Origin: Metabacillus schmidteae
Lineage (GTDB): Bacteria > Bacillota > Bacilli > Bacillales > Bacillaceae
DNA: 64,000 nt
Assembly (NCBI RefSeq): GCF_903166545.1
Contig: NZ_CAESCH010000001.1
Coordinates: 2,546,001 to 2,610,000, forward strand
Direction: 5' to 3'
Positions 55,260 through 63,915 of the stretch are shown one piece after another; position 1 is the first letter of the stretch; each line of letters begins with the position of its first letter. The translations under genes and the position numbers were made by a program. The notes beneath the pieces are model-generated. The model worked only from the letters and a program-made list of their open reading frames with translations, was not told where the DNA came from and ran no database searches.

Positions 55260-56354
55260 ATGCAAACACATGATGGCATGAATTATGCGCCAAGAGGTAA
55301 ATATGATCCTGTTGTTCAAGAAGGTGAATTTGCTTTTGCTGCTATTGGACTTGATCATGGACACATTTATGGAATGTGCAATGGATTAATAGAGGCTGGT
55401 GCTGAACTAAAATGGGTATATGATCCTGATAAAAAAAAGGTGGAAAGATTTCGTGAAATCTTTCCAAACGTGAAGGTTGCTGCATCTGAGGAAGAAGTTC
55501 TTCAGGACCCTTCAGTTCAGTTAGTTGCCGGTGCGGCCATTACATCTAAACGATGTGAATTAGGCTTGAGAGCCATGAATGCAGGTAAGCACTATTTTAC
55601 TGATAAAGCACCCTTTACAACATTAAGTCAATTACAAGCTGCCAAAGATAAAGTGAAAGAAACTGGAATGATATGGGCTGTCTATTATAGTGAACGTCTT
55701 CATAATGAAAGTGCTATTTTTGCGGGTCAGCTTATTGAGCAAGGTGCAATCGGAGATGTGGTTCAAGTGATGGGTACAGGTCCACATCGTACTAATCCAG
55801 ATCATCGACCGGATTGGTTCTTCAAAAAAGAATATTATGGCGGAATTTTATGTGACATCGGAAGTCATCAAATTGAACAGTTTTTATTTTATACAGGAGC
55901 TAAAGACGCAAAAGTGGTCCATAGTAAAGTAGGAAACTACAAACATTCAAAATATCCTGAGCTTGAAGATTTTGGAGATGCTAATTTGATTGCTGATAAT
56001 GGAGCAACAGGTTATTTCCGGGTTGATTGGTTAACTCCTGCCGGTCTAAGTACTTGGGGAGATGGAAGAACACTCATCTTAGGTACAGAGGGCTATATAG
56101 AATTAAGAAAATATGTTGATATTGCAAGAGAAAAAAGCGGTAGTCACTTATATTTAGTCAATGAAGTTGGTGAAAAACATTTTAAAGTAAATGGAAAAGT
56201 GGGTTTTCCATATTTCGGGTCACTTATTTTAGACTGCTTAAATGGAACAGAGATTGCCATGACTCAAGAGCATACATTTAAAGCTGCTGAGTTATGCTTG
56301 CTTGCACAGCTAAATGCGATCAATATCTCAAATGAAGAAGAAATACAAATCTAG
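55260..56354 (+). CDS. Gfo/Idh/MocA-family oxidoreductase
   Basis: 364-aa NAD(P)-dependent oxidoreductase of the sugar-acid/inositol type. The N-terminal nucleotide-binding domain reads FAFAAIGLDHGHIYGMCNGL (GLDHGH in place of the usual GxGxxG), and the catalytic region has GKHYFTDKAPFTT (EKP-type motif changed to DKAP, near residue 115). DIGSHQIEQFLFY supplies the conserved His. The ATG at 55260 follows AAGGAGG. The neighbours suggest oxidation or reduction of a uronate derivative. Confidence 0.82.
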   Translation: MQTHDGMNYAPRGKYDPVVQEGEFAFAAIGLDHGHIYGMCNGLIEAGAELKWVYDPDKKKVERFREIFPNVKVAASEEEVLQDPSVQLVAGAAITSKRCELGLRAMNAGKHYFTDKAPFTTLSQLQAAKDKVKETGMIWAVYYSERLHNESAIFAGQLIEQGAIGDVVQVMGTGPHRTNPDHRPDWFFKKEYYGGILCDIGSHQIEQFLFYTGAKDAKVVHSKVGNYKHSKYPELEDFGDANLIADNGATGYFRVDWLTPAGLSTWGDGRTLILGTEGYIELRKYVDIAREKSGSHLYLVNEVGEKHFKVNGKVGFPYFGSLILDCLNGTEIAMTQEHTFKAAELCLLAQLNAINISNEEEIQI

Positions 56355-56506
56355 TATTTAAGTAGTAGAAAAAATTAGTATAACCAAATGGATGGGGCAG
56401 GACAGTAATATCATATTGTTTATTTACAGGGATCGCATAAAAACCTGCTCCAACTGGTTTTATTGCCCATAAAAAAATTTTGGTTTGTAAATTTAATGAT
56501 CACACT

Positions 56507-56522
56507 ACTACCATACTAGTAT
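56507..56522. promoter_or_regulatory. Shared 16-bp operator, copy 2
   Basis: ACTACCATACTAGTAT, identical to copy 1, upstream of the ABC transporter genes. The palindrome is at 56513-56522. Confidence 0.7.
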
Positions 56523-56572
56523 TAGTAATATTCATTTATTTTCAAACACAAATATATAAAACTCTCGATTTT

Positions 56573-56587
56573 TTGTAAGCGCTTCAA
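56573..56587. promoter_or_regulatory. cre-like site upstream of the ABC transporter
   Basis: TTGTAAGCGCTTCAA fits the cre pattern WTGNAANCGNWNNCW with one mismatch. It suggests CcpA repression of uptake. Confidence 0.6.
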
Positions 56588-56639
56588 AGTGTGCGGTTTT
56601 CGATCTTAATTATTTTGTGAAAAGAGTGGGGGGATTATT

Positions 56640-57602
56640 GTGGCTGAATTTAAAGTCGAAACAAGTGGGGAATCAAATATTGTTATCAAAAGAAGTAAAT
56701 TAGCTGTTGTGGGAACTATCATACGAAGAGATTGGCAACTGTACTCTTTGCTAGTTCTACCCATCATTTACTTAATCATATTTAAATATGGACCTATGTT
56801 TGGGAATATCATTGCATTTAGACGATTTATGCCTGGAGGTAAAATATACGGGGAATCTTGGGTAGGCCTACATTATTTTAAGATGTTTATCAATGATCCA
56901 ACGTTTTGGAATGTGTTTAAAAACACCCTTATGCTTGGTGGGTTAACACTTATTATTTGTTTTCCGATGCCGATCATTTTTGCCTTATTGCTTAATGAAA
57001 TTAAAGCGAAAAAATTCAAGAAGTTTGTCCAAACGGCATCGTATTTACCTCACTTTTTATCAATCGTTATTGTAGCAGGAATGATTCTTCAATTAACAGC
57101 TGTTAATGGTACTATCAATTCGATTGTAGAGTTTTTCACGGGTGAAAAGATTAACTTTATTCAACAAGCAGAATGGTTTAGAACCATTTATGTAACTTCA
57201 GAGATATGGCAAACGATGGGATGGGGAGCAATTTTGTACTTAGCTGCACTTACAACAATAGATGAATCATTGTATGAGGCTGCCAAAATAGATGGTGCAA
57301 ATCGCTGGAAACAAACTCTTCATATCACAATACCAGGAATTCTTCCAACAATTGTTGTTTTACTTATTCTAAATATCGGGAGCTTCATGGCAGTAGGCTT
57401 TGAAAAAATCTTACTTTTATATAACCCATTAACTTATCAAACATCAGATGTTATCTCAACATATTTATATCGAGTTGGTTTGGAATCTAGTAATTTTAGT
57501 TATGCAACTGCGATTGGGTTATTTGAATCACTTATAGGCTTGGTCTTAGTATTATCAGCTAATGGAATTTCTAGAAAATTAACCGAAAGAAGCTTGTGGT
57601 AG
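56640..57602 (+). CDS. Sugar ABC transporter permease, LplB type
   Basis: 320-aa inner-membrane permease with about six transmembrane helices. The EAA loop reads YEAAKIDGANRWKQTLHITIPGILP (near residues 211-235). RRDWQLYSLLVLPIIYLIIFKYGPMFG is the typical LplB N-terminus. Such permeases form a heterodimer with the next gene's product and use a shared ATPase encoded elsewhere (MsmX type), since no ATPase gene is in the window. Related operons in Paenibacillus import aldouronates released from glucuronoxylan. The start is a GTG behind GTGGGGGG. Confidence 0.92.
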   Translation: MAEFKVETSGESNIVIKRSKLAVVGTIIRRDWQLYSLLVLPIIYLIIFKYGPMFGNIIAFRRFMPGGKIYGESWVGLHYFKMFINDPTFWNVFKNTLMLGGLTLIICFPMPIIFALLLNEIKAKKFKKFVQTASYLPHFLSIVIVAGMILQLTAVNGTINSIVEFFTGEKINFIQQAEWFRTIYVTSEIWQTMGWGAILYLAALTTIDESLYEAAKIDGANRWKQTLHITIPGILPTIVVLLILNIGSFMAVGFEKILLLYNPLTYQTSDVISTYLYRVGLESSNFSYATAIGLFESLIGLVLVLSANGISRKLTERSLW

Positions 57603-57614
57603 GGGGTTGATAAA

Positions 57615-58484
57615 ATGAGAGAGTCAAAACAATATAAAATTTTTAAAGTTTTCAATGTATCAATTTTAATCATCATCGTTTTTTGTACACTTTACCCTTT
57701 TGTAAATGTAATCGCTCAATCATTTAGTAGTGAAGCCTATATTAATGCAGGGAAAGTTACTCTTTACCCTAGAGGATTTAATATAGACACATACAAGACA
57801 ATTGCACAAGATAGTATGTTTTGGATCAATTATAAAAATACAGTTGTTTATACAGTTGTAGGAACAGCGATTTCTATGTTTCTTACAACAATCTTTGCCT
57901 ATGCATTATCAAAGAAACGTTTGGTAGGGAGAAAGTTTTTAACATTTTTCGCCGTATTTACCATGTTTTTTAATGGTGGGTTAGTACCTAACTATGTATT
58001 AATTAATAGTTTAGGATTTGGTAACTCTATTTGGGCAATCGTCATTCCTGGTGCGATCAGTGTTTATAACATGTTAATTATGAAGTCATTCTTTGAAAAT
58101 ATGCCAGAAGAATTAGAGGAAGCGGCTTCAATCGATGGATTAAATACGTATGGAATTTTATTAAAAATTGTTCTGCCCCTCAGTAAGGCAGTTATTGCAA
58201 CAATGATTTTGTTTTATGCAGTAGGACATTGGAATTCCTGGTTTCCAGCATTCTTATACTTAGATCAAAAAGAGTTATTCCCTGTTACGATGTATTTGAG
58301 AAATATGATAGCAGGTGTGACTGGAGCAACATCTGCCGGTGCCTCTTCTGCTGATAATTTAACTCAAATATCGGCAAACATTAAATCAGTTACGATGGTC
58401 TTAACAATTTTACCAATCTTAACAATCTATCCATTTGTACAAAAATACTTTGTGTCGGGAGTAATGCTCGGATCTGTTAAGTAA
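57615..58484 (+). CDS. Sugar ABC transporter permease, YtcP/LplC type
   Basis: 289-aa partner permease with six predicted helices and the EAA loop LEEAASIDGLNTYGILLKIVLPLSKA (near residues 171-196). The family features TLYPFVNVIAQSFSSEAYINAG near the N-terminus and the end KYFVSGVMLGSVK are clear. It starts 12 bp after the first permease gene and is translationally linked to it. The next gene, encoding the binding protein, is separated by a 155-bp spacer with a long hairpin. Confidence 0.92.
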   Translation: MRESKQYKIFKVFNVSILIIIVFCTLYPFVNVIAQSFSSEAYINAGKVTLYPRGFNIDTYKTIAQDSMFWINYKNTVVYTVVGTAISMFLTTIFAYALSKKRLVGRKFLTFFAVFTMFFNGGLVPNYVLINSLGFGNSIWAIVIPGAISVYNMLIMKSFFENMPEELEEAASIDGLNTYGILLKIVLPLSKAVIATMILFYAVGHWNSWFPAFLYLDQKELFPVTMYLRNMIAGVTGATSAGASSADNLTQISANIKSVTMVLTILPILTIYPFVQKYFVSGVMLGSVK

Positions 58485-58511
58485 AATACAAAATCGTGAA
58501 AGCTTCATTGT

Positions 58512-58588
58512 TTACTTAGGAGCAATGAGACTCTCATTAAGAGAATGGATGATCCTTCTTTTAATGAGCGTCTTATCGCCTAAGTAGA
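58512..58588 (+). other. Large intercistronic stem-loop upstream of the binding-protein gene
   Basis: Outer stem TACTTAGG/CCTAAGTA (58513-58520 with 58579-58586) and inner stem CTCATTAA/TTAATGAG (58533-58540 with 58561-58568), with a partly paired internal loop. No T-run follows. Confidence 0.6.
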
Positions 58589-58639
58589 TAAAAACGCTTT
58601 TGTTTAAATCGCCAAAACAAAAAAAAGGGAGGAAAAGAA

Positions 58640-60268
58640 ATGGGGAAAGGTCTAAAAGGGTTAAAGTCTACATTTAGTGTATTGGCTTTATCAGCACTTG
58701 TTGTTGCTGGGTGTTCAAACAATGAAACATCGAGTTCAGAGGAGAAGAACGTAAATCAAAAAGGAGCGATGGAATCATACAATGTAGGTGATACTTTTAA
58801 ATCTAGTGAAGCATTTGATCTTTCAATTCTCTACATGGATCAACCTACATATCCATACAAGGAAGACTGGCTGTTATGGGATCATATTAAAGAAACAACG
58901 AATGTAACATTAAAACCAACAATTGTACCTTTAAGTGATTATCCACAGAAACGTAGTCTCTTAATTAGTTCTGGTGATGCACCGTTAATTATTCCAAAAA
59001 CGTATCCAGGTGAAGAAGCACCGTTTGTTGCTTCTGGAGCTGCATTGCCTGTAAGTGATTACATGGATAAAATGCCTCACTTTAAGGAAAAAGTGGAGAA
59101 ATGGCAACTTGAAGATGAATTAAAAGGACTTCGTCAGAAGGACGGGAAATTTTACGTTTTACCTGGTTTACATGAAGCTGTTTGGCCAGATTATACATTA
59201 ATTGTGAGAACAGATATTTTCGAAAAGCATAATATTGCGATTCCGAAAACATGGGATGAATTATATACAGCGATGAAAAAATTAAAGGAATTATATCCTG
59301 ACGTTACACCTTTTTCTGATCGATTTACTTTCAATAGTACTCTAAATATTGCAGCAGTTAACTTTGGTACAAAAGCTGGATGGGGTTTTGGAAATGGTTT
59401 AACATATGACGAATCTAAGGATGAATTCGTACCAACAGCAACAACAGATGAGTATAAAGAATTGCTAACCTATTTTAATAAATTAGTTAAAGAAGGTCTA
59501 TTGGATAAAGAAAGCTTTACTCAAGAAGATGATCAGGCTGTTCAGAAGTTTGTTACAGGTAAGTCATTTATTATAAATGGAAACTCACAAACGGTTGTTC
59601 AACATCGAACTGATATGGATAAAACGTTAGGTGAAGGGAATTATTCTATTGCGAAGATAACTGTTCCTGGTGGACCTGCTGGAGATCTTATGGGTGGTTC
59701 AAGATTAGAAAATGGGGTAATGATTTCTTCTAAAGTTAAAGAAAGTGAATACTTTGACGCGATCATCCAATTCATTGATTGGTTATATTATAGTGATGAA
59801 GGTCAAGAGTTTACTAAATGGGGAGTTGAAGGTACGACATTTACAAAGGCTGAAGATGGAACTAGAACTCTTGTTGAAGAGGTTAATTATAATGGCTTAA
59901 ACCCTGCTGGAACGAAAGACTTACGTATCGATTATGGTTTCTCAGGAGGCGTATTTGCTTATGGTGGAACAACTGACCTTCTTCGTTCTATGATGAGTGA
60001 AGAGGAGATCAAGTTCCAAGAGGATATGGCAAATAGAAAAACAACTGTTCCTGCAGAGCCACCAATACCTTACACAGTTGAAGATAGAGAACAAGTAACA
60101 TTATTAAGCACGCCATTAAAAGATTATACTGATCAAAATACATTGAAATTTATCTTAGGTGAACGTGACTTAAGTGAGTTCGATGCATTTGTAAAAGAAT
60201 TAGAGGGTCAAGGTTTGCAACAATACGTTGATCTAGCAAATAAAACGTATAAAGACGCTAAAAAATAA
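58640..60268 (+). CDS. Extracellular solute-binding lipoprotein, LplA type
   Basis: 542-aa binding protein of the ABC importer. It has a lipoprotein signal: basic start, hydrophobic core and lipobox VVAGC with Cys near residue 25, followed by a Ser/Asn/Glu linker. The mature part shows family features such as GDAPLIIPKTYPGEEAPFVASGAALPVSDYMD and FYVLPGLHEAVWPDYTLIVRTDIFEKHNI. The length is that of LplA-like proteins for oligosaccharides. In the context of AguA it probably binds aldouronates. The gene is flanked on both sides by strong stem-loops, which may raise its mRNA level over that of the permeases. Confidence 0.93.
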   Translation: MGKGLKGLKSTFSVLALSALVVAGCSNNETSSSEEKNVNQKGAMESYNVGDTFKSSEAFDLSILYMDQPTYPYKEDWLLWDHIKETTNVTLKPTIVPLSDYPQKRSLLISSGDAPLIIPKTYPGEEAPFVASGAALPVSDYMDKMPHFKEKVEKWQLEDELKGLRQKDGKFYVLPGLHEAVWPDYTLIVRTDIFEKHNIAIPKTWDELYTAMKKLKELYPDVTPFSDRFTFNSTLNIAAVNFGTKAGWGFGNGLTYDESKDEFVPTATTDEYKELLTYFNKLVKEGLLDKESFTQEDDQAVQKFVTGKSFIINGNSQTVVQHRTDMDKTLGEGNYSIAKITVPGGPAGDLMGGSRLENGVMISSKVKESEYFDAIIQFIDWLYYSDEGQEFTKWGVEGTTFTKAEDGTRTLVEEVNYNGLNPAGTKDLRIDYGFSGGVFAYGGTTDLLRSMMSEEEIKFQEDMANRKTTVPAEPPIPYTVEDREQVTLLSTPLKDYTDQNTLKFILGERDLSEFDAFVKELEGQGLQQYVDLANKTYKDAKK

Positions 60269-60279
60269 TCTAATAAAAA

Positions 60280-60317
60280 GGTTAACTAAACGTGACTCAT
60301 ATCACGTTTAGTTAACC
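60280..60317 (+). other. Perfect 16-bp stem-loop after the binding-protein gene
   Basis: 60280-60295 pairs with 60302-60317 around a 6-nt loop. No T-run follows (ACAACTAAAAAGC), so it is probably a 3' stability element or a weak terminator. Confidence 0.7.
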
Positions 60318-60345
60318 ACAACTAAAAAGCAGGTGAACAATAATA

Positions 60346-61059
60346 ATGGATGAAAAGAATCAATTTGGTCAAGGGATTTTATATACATTTACTAACTATG
60401 TTTATGCTTTTCTGCTAACAAACATTTATTTTGTCTTAACTAATGGTCTGCTTATTTTTTTTATTATGACATTAGAACCTTCATTTTCAAACATTCTCCT
60501 GTACTTTTTAGCTCTAATCCCCACAGGTCCAGCTGTAGCAGCTTTATACTACTCTATGGAAAAACTTGTGAGAACGAAAGAGCTTTCTCCAACGCATGAC
60601 TTTTTCTACGGATTTAAAAAGAATGTAAAAGATATATTATCCATCTGGTTCCCAATTCTTTTGGTTTACTTTATTTTAATCGTTGATTTACAGTATCTTC
60701 GCCAAACACCAACAGAATTAAATCAAATTTTATCTATAGTGATTTTCGTTCTGATCGTCTTATGGACTATGTTGATATTAAATGCCGTTGCAATTAGTTC
60801 GCGCTTTAAATTTAGAATGAGAGATATTTGGAAACTATCTGTTTATTACAGTTTTATGAAGGTGAAAAACACAGTAGGAAATATGTTGATTCTGTTTATC
60901 CTAGCATTTATTACGACAATTACAACTGACTTTTTAATTCTTTTTGTATCAAGCATTGTCTTTTACCTCTTGGCCCTTAATACAAAGGAAATGCTTTCAG
61001 ATATTGAAATGAACTTCCTAAAAACAAGTCCAAAACATACAGATCAACAACTGGTGTAG
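60346..61059 (+). CDS. DUF624 (YesL-like) membrane protein
   Basis: 237-aa integral membrane protein with about five hydrophobic helices. It has the family opening FGQGILYTFTNYVYAFLLTNIYFVLTN and PTGPAVAALYYSMEKLVR (near residue 60). YesL-like proteins often occur in oligosaccharide and pectin/xylan utilisation operons beside LplA/LplB-type transporters, but their function is unknown. It probably forms one unit with the following Nif3-like gene (33-bp gap). Confidence 0.88.
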   Translation: MDEKNQFGQGILYTFTNYVYAFLLTNIYFVLTNGLLIFFIMTLEPSFSNILLYFLALIPTGPAVAALYYSMEKLVRTKELSPTHDFFYGFKKNVKDILSIWFPILLVYFILIVDLQYLRQTPTELNQILSIVIFVLIVLWTMLILNAVAISSRFKFRMRDIWKLSVYYSFMKVKNTVGNMLILFILAFITTITTDFLILFVSSIVFYLLALNTKEMLSDIEMNFLKTSPKHTDQQLV

Positions 61060-61092
61060 TTAATAAAATGATGTCAAAAGCGTGGGGGGAAT

Positions 61093-61893
61093 ATGATGGG
61101 AATAAAAGTAACAGATGTTTTGAAACAATTAGAATCTCCTGTTGGGAATATTGAATCAACAGTAGACTCGCTCCTATTTGGAAATGGTGATGATGAGGTA
61201 AGTGGCATACTAGTAGCATTCGTCGCATCACATTTTGCTATTGAACATGCCAAAAAAATAGGTGCAAACATGATAGTAACACATGAAGGAATATTTTACA
61301 GTCATACTCAAAACGATGAAGTTTTAAAAAATAATGGAGTATATGCTCAAAAGCTAAAACTAATTAAAAACTCAGGAATCGCTATTTACAGATTGCATGA
61401 CCATGTTCACAAATACACGCCTGATCTAATAACAGAAGGGCTTATCCAGAAATTAGAGTGGAACGGATATTTAGAGAGACATAATCAAACATCATCAATT
61501 CTGGCTATCCCACGCATGTCAGGTGAAGAAATCGTTGCGTATGTGAAAGAAAAGCTTTCTATTCCATTTGTTCGAGTCGTAGGAGACTTAAGCCTTGAAT
61601 GCGCTAGGATTGGACTTACAGTTGGTTTTCGAGGAGGTGGAGAAACAGCTATCCCATTATTCGAAAAAGAAAACGTGGACTTGATTATCACTGGAGAAGG
61701 TCAGGAGTGGGAAACACCGGAATATATACGTGACGCAGGAGTTCAAGGTAAGAAAAAGGTCTTAATCATGATTGGTCATGCTGCCAGCGAAGAACCCGGG
61801 ATGGAATACTTAGCGGAAAAACTCAAGTCCTATTTTCCTGCGATACAGACAACATTTCTATCTAATAATGAAAATTTGATTCATCCTAAATAA
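61093..61893 (+). CDS. Nif3-like dinuclear metal-centre protein, divergent
   Basis: 266-aa Nif3/YbgI-type protein. The fold landmarks can be followed: LLFGNGDDEVSGILVAFVASHFAIEHAKKIGANMIVTHEG (near residues 28-67), TEGLIQKLEWN, and the C-terminal IGHAASEEPGMEYLAEKL (near 225-242). Family metal ligands are altered: THHxxxF becomes THEGIFYSH and TGDxxxH becomes TGEGQEWE, so the metal site is probably a Glu/His variant. Its place in a glucuronate operon suggests a role as a sugar hydrolase or isomerase-like enzyme rather than the housekeeping Nif3. Confidence 0.75.
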   Translation: MMGIKVTDVLKQLESPVGNIESTVDSLLFGNGDDEVSGILVAFVASHFAIEHAKKIGANMIVTHEGIFYSHTQNDEVLKNNGVYAQKLKLIKNSGIAIYRLHDHVHKYTPDLITEGLIQKLEWNGYLERHNQTSSILAIPRMSGEEIVAYVKEKLSIPFVRVVGDLSLECARIGLTVGFRGGGETAIPLFEKENVDLIITGEGQEWETPEYIRDAGVQGKKKVLIMIGHAASEEPGMEYLAEKLKSYFPAIQTTFLSNNENLIHPK

Positions 61894-61918
61894 TAAAGTT
61901 CTTACGTATAATCACTAA

Positions 61919-61934
61919 ACTACCATACTAGTAT
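61919..61934. promoter_or_regulatory. Shared 16-bp operator, copy 3
   Basis: ACTACCATACTAGTAT, identical to copies 1 and 2, 53 bp before uxuA. The palindrome is at 61925-61934, and a TATAAT lies at 61907-61912. Confidence 0.7.
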
Positions 61935-61986
61935 GAATAGTATACATACAAATCTACTTTAGGAAGTAAACAAGGAGGCAGAAAAA

Positions 61987-63093
61987 ATGAAAATGACGTT
62001 TCGTTGGTTTGGAAGTCAAGATGATAGTGTTACTCTTGATCAAATAAATCAGATTCCGGGAATGGATGGCATCGTTGGGGGACTGCATGATATAGCCGCT
62101 GGAGAGGTGTGGCCGCTTGATAGAATTCTCGATTTAAAGAAAGAGGTAAATGAAAAAGGCTTAAACCTTGATATTATTGAGAGTGTAAATGTACATGAAG
62201 ATATTAAACTGGGATTACCATCCCGTGATCATTATATAGAAAATTATCAACAAACAATTCGTCATTTAGCACAAGCTGGAATAAAAGTCATTTGTTATAA
62301 CTTTATGCCTGTCTTTGATTGGATTAGATCTGATCTGGCCAAAGTGTTACCTGATGGATCAACAGTACTTGCTTATGAAAAGGAAAAGATTGAACGTGAA
62401 GATCCTGAAGTTTTAATAAAAAATGTTGAAAACTCAGCAAATGGCTTTTCCCTACCAGGTTGGGAACCTGAAAGAATTAAAAAAATTAAAAGAGCATTTG
62501 AATTATATAAAGATGTTACAGAAGAAGATTTATTTGAACACCTGCAATACTTTTTAAAGAAAGTAATTCCTGTGGCTGAGGAACATGATATAAAGATGGC
62601 CATTCATCCTGATGATCCTCCATGGTCAATTTTTGGATTACCAAGAATTGTGACAAATTTTCAGAATTTAAAGAGGATTGTGAATCTTGTGGATAGTCCT
62701 TCGAACGGCTTAACATTATGTTCTGGTTCACTTGGTGCAAGTCCTGATAATGATATTCCCGCGATCATGCGGTATTTTTCAAGCATAAACAGGATACCCT
62801 TCGCTCATATACGAAATGTAAAAATTGAAGAGAACGGAGATTTCACTGAAAGCTCCCATCGAAGCTCTGACGGATCCCTAGATATTTATGAAATTGTTAA
62901 AGCTTTGCATGATACAAACTTTAAAGGATATGTGAGACCAGATCATGGAAGGATGATTTGGGGAGAGCAAGCTCGACCGGGATACGGCTTATATGATCGT
63001 GCACTAGGTATTATGTATCTGCTTGGCATTTGGGACAGCTTAGAAAAAGTCAAAGCACAAAAGAATAAAAAACGTGGGACGTTATATTTATAA
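61987..63093 (+). CDS. uxuA: Mannonate dehydratase
   Basis: 368-aa enzyme that dehydrates D-mannonate to 2-keto-3-deoxygluconate, a step in glucuronate breakdown. It opens with [24 protein letters not shown] and has [17 protein letters not shown] (near residue 97), [19 protein letters not shown] (near 204), [15 protein letters not shown] (metal-binding Cys, near 240), HIRNVK, and [11 protein letters not shown] near the C-terminus. Length and motifs are complete. Upstream steps (uronate isomerase, fructuronate reductase) are not in the window. The ATG follows AAGGAGG, and an operator copy precedes the gene. Confidence 0.96.
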   Translation: MKMTFRWFGSQDDSVTLDQINQIPGMDGIVGGLHDIAAGEVWPLDRILDLKKEVNEKGLNLDIIESVNVHEDIKLGLPSRDHYIENYQQTIRHLAQAGIKVICYNFMPVFDWIRSDLAKVLPDGSTVLAYEKEKIEREDPEVLIKNVENSANGFSLPGWEPERIKKIKRAFELYKDVTEEDLFEHLQYFLKKVIPVAEEHDIKMAIHPDDPPWSIFGLPRIVTNFQNLKRIVNLVDSPSNGLTLCSGSLGASPDNDIPAIMRYFSSINRIPFAHIRNVKIEENGDFTESSHRSSDGSLDIYEIVKALHDTNFKGYVRPDHGRMIWGEQARPGYGLYDRALGIMYLLGIWDSLEKVKAQKNKKRGTLYL

Positions 63094-63154
63094 GGAAAAA
63101 AATTCTTAATAGGATAATGGAGAACGGTTACATTAGCTGATTGGAGAGTATCAA

Positions 63155-63832
63155 ATGTATATAGACCATAAACCAAGATCTTCAACAACAAGCAATCAAG
63201 TGTATGAAGAACTAAAATCACAAATATTAAATTTACAACTCTCACCAGGTACAAGTATTTCAGAGAAGGAGATGTCTGAAAAATTCAATGTAAGTCGCAC
63301 TCCGGTTCGGGAAAGTTTTTTACGACTTTCAAGAGAGGGGCTATTAAACGTTTTTCCTCAAAGAGGAACGTTTGTCTCTTTAATCGACTTAAATTTAGTG
63401 GAAGAAGCAAGATTTATGAGGGAGCATTTAGAAAGAGCGGTCATTCGATTAGCTTGTGAAGCATTTCCTCAAGATAAACTAATTACATTAGAAATGAATC
63501 TCAGCATGCAAAAGGTTTGTATTGAACAGCAGGATTACCGAAAAATGTTTAAGCTGGATGAAGAATATCATAAGACCATTTTTATGGGGTGTCAAAAGTA
63601 TAATATATGGACAGTTATTCAACAAATGAATGTTCACTTTAATCGAAGTAGAATGCTCAGGTTAGCGACTGACTTTAACTGGTATACCATTTACTTGCAA
63701 CATAAAGAAATTTTTGAAGGAATAAAAGAGAAAAACCCTAATAAAGCAGAGAAGTTGATGCAGGAGCATTTAATGCTAGCGGTTATTGATAAGGAATATT
63801 TAAAACGATCATATCCGAATTATTTTAAATAG
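63155..63832 (+). CDS. GntR-family transcriptional regulator, FCD (FadR) subgroup
   Basis: 225-aa regulator. The N-terminal winged helix covers VYEELKSQILNLQLSPGTSISEKEMSEKFNVSRTPVRESFLRL (residues 19-61), and the C-terminal all-helical FCD domain carries metal-binding Asp and His residues (LDEEYHKTIFMG near 134, HKEIFEGIKEKN near 190, EHLMLAV). UxuR/ExuR/KdgR-like regulators of this group respond to uronates. It lies 61 bp behind uxuA and is the only regulator gene in the region, so it is the best candidate to bind the three ACTACCATACTAGTAT sites. Confidence 0.9.
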   Translation: MYIDHKPRSSTTSNQVYEELKSQILNLQLSPGTSISEKEMSEKFNVSRTPVRESFLRLSREGLLNVFPQRGTFVSLIDLNLVEEARFMREHLERAVIRLACEAFPQDKLITLEMNLSMQKVCIEQQDYRKMFKLDEEYHKTIFMGCQKYNIWTVIQQMNVHFNRSRMLRLATDFNWYTIYLQHKEIFEGIKEKNPNKAEKLMQEHLMLAVIDKEYLKRSYPNYFK

Positions 63833-63915
63833 CTTTTTACTATTATGAACATGATAAGATTTGCAATTTTTGTCAGTTTTAATTGTACCGAATAATAAGA
63901 AAGTGAGGTAACAAT

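Noticed and set aside
62943..63254. Minus-strand ORF of 103 codons
   Set aside because: It overlaps the end of uxuA and the start of the GntR gene in antisense; composition and lack of a ribosome binding site point to a shadow.
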